This document shows positions 61,870 to 64,000 of a DNA stretch of 64,000 nucleotides, one piece after another; position 1 is the first letter of the stretch, and the number at the start of each line of letters is the position of its first letter. Location of the stretch: positions 1 through 64,000 of the forward strand of contig NZ_AWZV01000028.1 of the NCBI RefSeq assembly GCF_000472545.1, given 5' to 3'. The notes under the pieces are model-generated. The model made no database searches, was not told the origin of the DNA, and saw nothing but the letters and a program-made list of their open reading frames with translations. The stretch is from Burkholderia sp. WSM2232. GTDB lineage: Bacteria > Pseudomonadota > Gammaproteobacteria > Burkholderiales > Burkholderiaceae. Position numbers and translations under genes: made by a program.

Positions 61870-63174
61870 TCAGGGGTGAGCGAGCGCCGCAAAGCGCTCG
61901 AAATAATCGGGAAACGTCTTGGCGACGCACTTCGGGTCGTTGATGCGCACCGGCACGCCGCCGAGACTAACCAGCGAGAAACACATCGCCATGCGGTGAT
62001 CGTCGTAGGTGTCGATCGAGGCGTTCGGAATCAGCTTTTCGGGCGGCGTGACCATGAGGAAGTCGTCGCCCTCCTGCACCTTCGCGCCGACCTTGCGAAG
62101 TTCGGCCGCCATTGCCGCGATCCGGTCGGTCTCTTTCACGCGCCAACTGGCTATGTTGCGCAGCGTGGTCGTGCCGTCGGCGAACAGCGCGGCAACCGCG
62201 ATGGTCATCGCTGCATCGGGAATCAGGTTGAAGTCCATGTCGATGGGATCGAGCTTGCCGTGGTCGTTGCCGACCCCGCGCACTTCGATCCAGTCCTCGC
62301 CCATCTGCAGATTCGCGCCCATCTTGATGAGCGCATCCGCAAAGCCGACGTCGCCCTGAATGCTCGAACGCCCGACGCCCTCCACTTTCACCGGCCCGCC
62401 GCCCAGCACGCCCGCCGCGAGGAAATACGACGCCGACGACGCGTCGCCTTCCACCATGATCGTGCCCGGCGACTGATAGCGCTGCCCCGCCGGCACGATG
62501 AACTGATGCCAGCCATTGCGCTCGACGTTGATGCCAAAGCGCGCCATCAGCTTGATCGTGATGTCGATATAAGGCTTGGAAATAAGTTCGCCGTCCACCT
62601 GAACCGTGCTCACGCCGCTTGCCGTGCGCACGAGCGGCAGCGTCATCAGCAGCGAGGTGAGGAACTGGCTGGAGACGTCGCCGCGCACGCGGATCGGCGC
62701 CTCGGCGGAAATTTGCGCCGGGCGGATGCGCAACGGCGGATAGCCCTCGTTTTCCTCGTAGTCGATTCGCGCGCCGATCTGCCGCAGGCCGTCGACCAGA
62801 TCGCCGATCGGCCGCTCGTGCATGCGCGGCACGCCGTGGATGCGGTAGTCGCCGCCATTGACCGAAAGCGCCGCCGTCAACGGACGAACCGCCGTGCCCG
62901 CGTTGCCGAGAAAGAGGTCGGCCGTGCGCGCTGTAAATGCACCCCGGGTGCCGGTCACGACGCAAGTGTCGCCCTCGCGCTTGAGCCGCACGCCGAGCTT
63001 TTCGAGCGCGTCGAGCATGACGCGCGTGTCGTCGGAGTCGAGCAGGTTCGTGATCGTCGTTTCGCCTTCGGCGAGCGCGGCCAGCAGCAGCACGCGGTTC
63101 GAAATGCTCTTCGAGCCAGGCAGACGAACCGTGCCGGACGCACGAGAAAATGGTCCGAGATCGAGGAATTCCAT
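61870..63174 (-). CDS. aroA: 3-phosphoshikimate 1-carboxyvinyltransferase (EPSP synthase)
   Basis: Shikimate-pathway enzyme joining PEP to shikimate-3-phosphate; the glyphosate target. The 434-aa product has the PEP-site segments LPGSKSISNRVLLLAALAEG and LFLGNAGTAVRPLTAALS (a GNAGTAxRPLTA class I signature) and the C-terminal RVKETDRIAAMAAELRKVG with DDHRMAMCFSL. The signature reads as a class I (glyphosate-sensitive type) enzyme. It lies between tyrA and cmk with short gaps, consistent with one operon. Confidence 0.97.
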   Translation of the reverse strand: MEFLDLGPFSRASGTVRLPGSKSISNRVLLLAALAEGETTITNLLDSDDTRVMLDALEKLGVRLKREGDTCVVTGTRGAFTARTADLFLGNAGTAVRPLTAALSVNGGDYRIHGVPRMHERPIGDLVDGLRQIGARIDYEENEGYPPLRIRPAQISAEAPIRVRGDVSSQFLTSLLMTLPLVRTASGVSTVQVDGELISKPYIDITIKLMARFGINVERNGWHQFIVPAGQRYQSPGTIMVEGDASSASYFLAAGVLGGGPVKVEGVGRSSIQGDVGFADALIKMGANLQMGEDWIEVRGVGNDHGKLDPIDMDFNLIPDAAMTIAVAALFADGTTTLRNIASWRVKETDRIAAMAAELRKVGAKVQEGDDFLMVTPPEKLIPNASIDTYDDHRMAMCFSLVSLGGVPVRINDPKCVAKTFPDYFERFAALAHP

Positions 63175-63221
63175 GATTGAGTCCAGTTTCCGATTATGGC
63201 GACGCGCTCAGCGCGGCGCCC

Positions 63222-64000
63222 TCATTTTGACCCGTCGGCCGATGCAGAGCCGCCCGCTCGCTGTTCCTGCCACTCGGTGCGCGCCACGCGCGAGCGGGCG
63301 AAGACCGCTTCGAGCGCGGCGCCGTCGCCTGCCTCGATAGCCGCGCGCAGCCGCGCGAGCACGGCTGTGTAGGCGTCCAGCTCGTCGAGCAGCGCGGCGC
63401 GGTTGGCGACGCACACGTCGCGCCACATTTCCGGGCTCGACGCGGCAATGCGCGTGAAGTCGCGAAAGCCGCCGGCGGCAAAGGAAAACTTCAGCGCGGC
63501 ATCAGGCGAATTCAGAATCTGCTCGACCAGCGCGAACGACAACACGTGCGGCAAATGGCTGACCGATGCGAACACCCGGTCGTGCTGCTCCGGCGTCATG
63601 TCACGCACCAGCGCGCCGGTTGCCCGCCACATAGCGGCGACGCGCTCCACGCCAGGCGGCGCATTGTCGGGCAACGGGCACAGCACGACATTGCGGCCGA
63701 CATACAGATCGGGCAACGCGGCCTCGACGCCGCTCGCCTCACGGCCGGCAATCGGATGTCCCGGCACGAACTGCCCGATGCGCGCGCCGAGCGCGGCTCG
63801 CGCCGCGGCTACCACGTCGGACTTGGTGCTGCCGGCATCGGTGACGATCGTGTTCGCGTCGAGAAACGGCACGATCCGTTCGAGCAGGGGCCGAGTCTGG
63901 GCGACCGGCGCCGCGAGCAGCACGAGGTCTGCGCCGGCAAGCGCTTCGCGCAACGCGGCGTCGTCATGCAATCCCGCCGCGCTGTCGATCACGCCGAGCT
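63222..64000 (-). CDS. tyrA: Prephenate dehydrogenase, 5' end beyond the window
   Basis: The C-terminal about 258 residues of TyrA, which converts prephenate to 4-hydroxyphenylpyruvate for tyrosine synthesis. The frame is open to the window edge, so the N-terminal NAD-binding start lies outside. Visible are LVLLAAPVAQTRPLLERIVP, VTDAGSTKSDVV, the catalytic-region FVPGHPIAGREASGVEAALP, and the helical HDRVFASVSHLPHVLSFALV. It ends 47 bases before aroA on the same strand. In Burkholderia, pheA/hisC-type genes usually precede it. Confidence 0.95.
   Translation of the reverse strand, partial: LGVIDSAAGLHDDAALREALAGADLVLLAAPVAQTRPLLERIVPFLDANTIVTDAGSTKSDVVAAARAALGARIGQFVPGHPIAGREASGVEAALPDLYVGRNVVLCPLPDNAPPGVERVAAMWRATGALVRDMTPEQHDRVFASVSHLPHVLSFALVEQILNSPDAALKFSFAAGGFRDFTRIAASSPEMWRDVCVANRAALLDELDAYTAVLARLRAAIEAGDGAALEAVFARSRVARTEWQEQRAGGSASADGSK

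Noticed and set aside
59357..61879. 840-codon open frame antisense to rpsA and cmk
   Set aside because: Mirror frame of highly biased GC-rich codons; rpsA and cmk on the other strand are unambiguous.
61876..63180. 434-codon frame antisense to aroA
   Set aside because: Shadow frame; aroA has all family motifs and normal length.

Overview
The window is chromosomal DNA from a GC-rich betaproteobacterium, most likely Burkholderiaceae (Paraburkholderia/Burkholderia). Pointers are codon bias, the family content, and a gene order typical of Burkholderia core chromosomes: tyrA-aroA-cmk-rpsA-ihfB-lapA-lapB-ugd-hldA-hldD-cysM on one strand. I see no insertion sequence, prophage, CRISPR array, rRNA or tRNA. 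About 53 protein genes are supported. Layout: (1) 1-9.4 kb: a 9-bp tandem repeat at the left edge, a conserved hypothetical, a UvrD-type helicase with a LexA-box-like site at its 5' end, two small secreted Ala/Lys-rich proteins, an S4 RNA-binding protein, a MATE exporter, a BASS-family transporter and a 69-bp tandem repeat block. (2) 9.4-24.3 kb: PLD-type cardiolipin synthase, fumarase C, a thioesterase, a translationally coupled MFS/GlxA-type regulator pair, a porin-like micro-lipoprotein, a winged-helix regulator, a large FecR/DUF6600-type secreted protein, thymidylate synthase, a sigma-54 activator of VpsR/BerB type, and dihydrofolate reductase. (3) 24.4-38.4 kb: pmbA, darP, mog, orn, an M48 protease, rsgA, a CobD-like membrane protein, a CoA-Nudix hydrolase, the ribosomal operon rpsP-rimM-trmD-rplS, a sugar dehydrogenase, a TM2 protein and a radical SAM protein. 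(4) 38.4-48.9 kb: an Lrp-type regulator divergent from dadA, etfBA with an acyl-CoA dehydrogenase, the metNIQ methionine importer, a lipase-like hydrolase and a crotonase that lacks both catalytic glutamates. (5) 49-64 kb: an HDAC-family deacetylase, a soluble MltB, cysM, a ComEA-like protein, the LPS-precursor and LPS-assembly genes (hldD, hldA, ugd, lapB, lapA), ihfB, rpsA, cmk, aroA and the 3' part of tyrA. Functional themes: ribosome biogenesis is heavily represented (rpsP, rimM, trmD, rplS, rsgA, darP, rpsA). Folate/dTMP genes (thyA, folA) flank the sigma-54 activator. Heptose and UDP-glucuronate synthesis sit next to LapAB, which controls LPS synthesis. The etf genes feed electrons from the adjacent acyl-CoA dehydrogenase. 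The most unusual feature is the recurrence of short tandem repeats whose unit length is always a multiple of three (6, 9 or 69 bp). They occur inside the helicase and MFS genes and also between genes, and a related Gly/Thr-rich insert sits in the GlxA-type regulator. Beyond that the window is mostly ordinary core genome. I do not see a convincing new multi-gene system. The best leads are the repeat family, the SOS-type site on the helicase, an orphan terminator with divergent promoter signals at 23.1 kb, the micro-lipoprotein and the degenerate crotonase.
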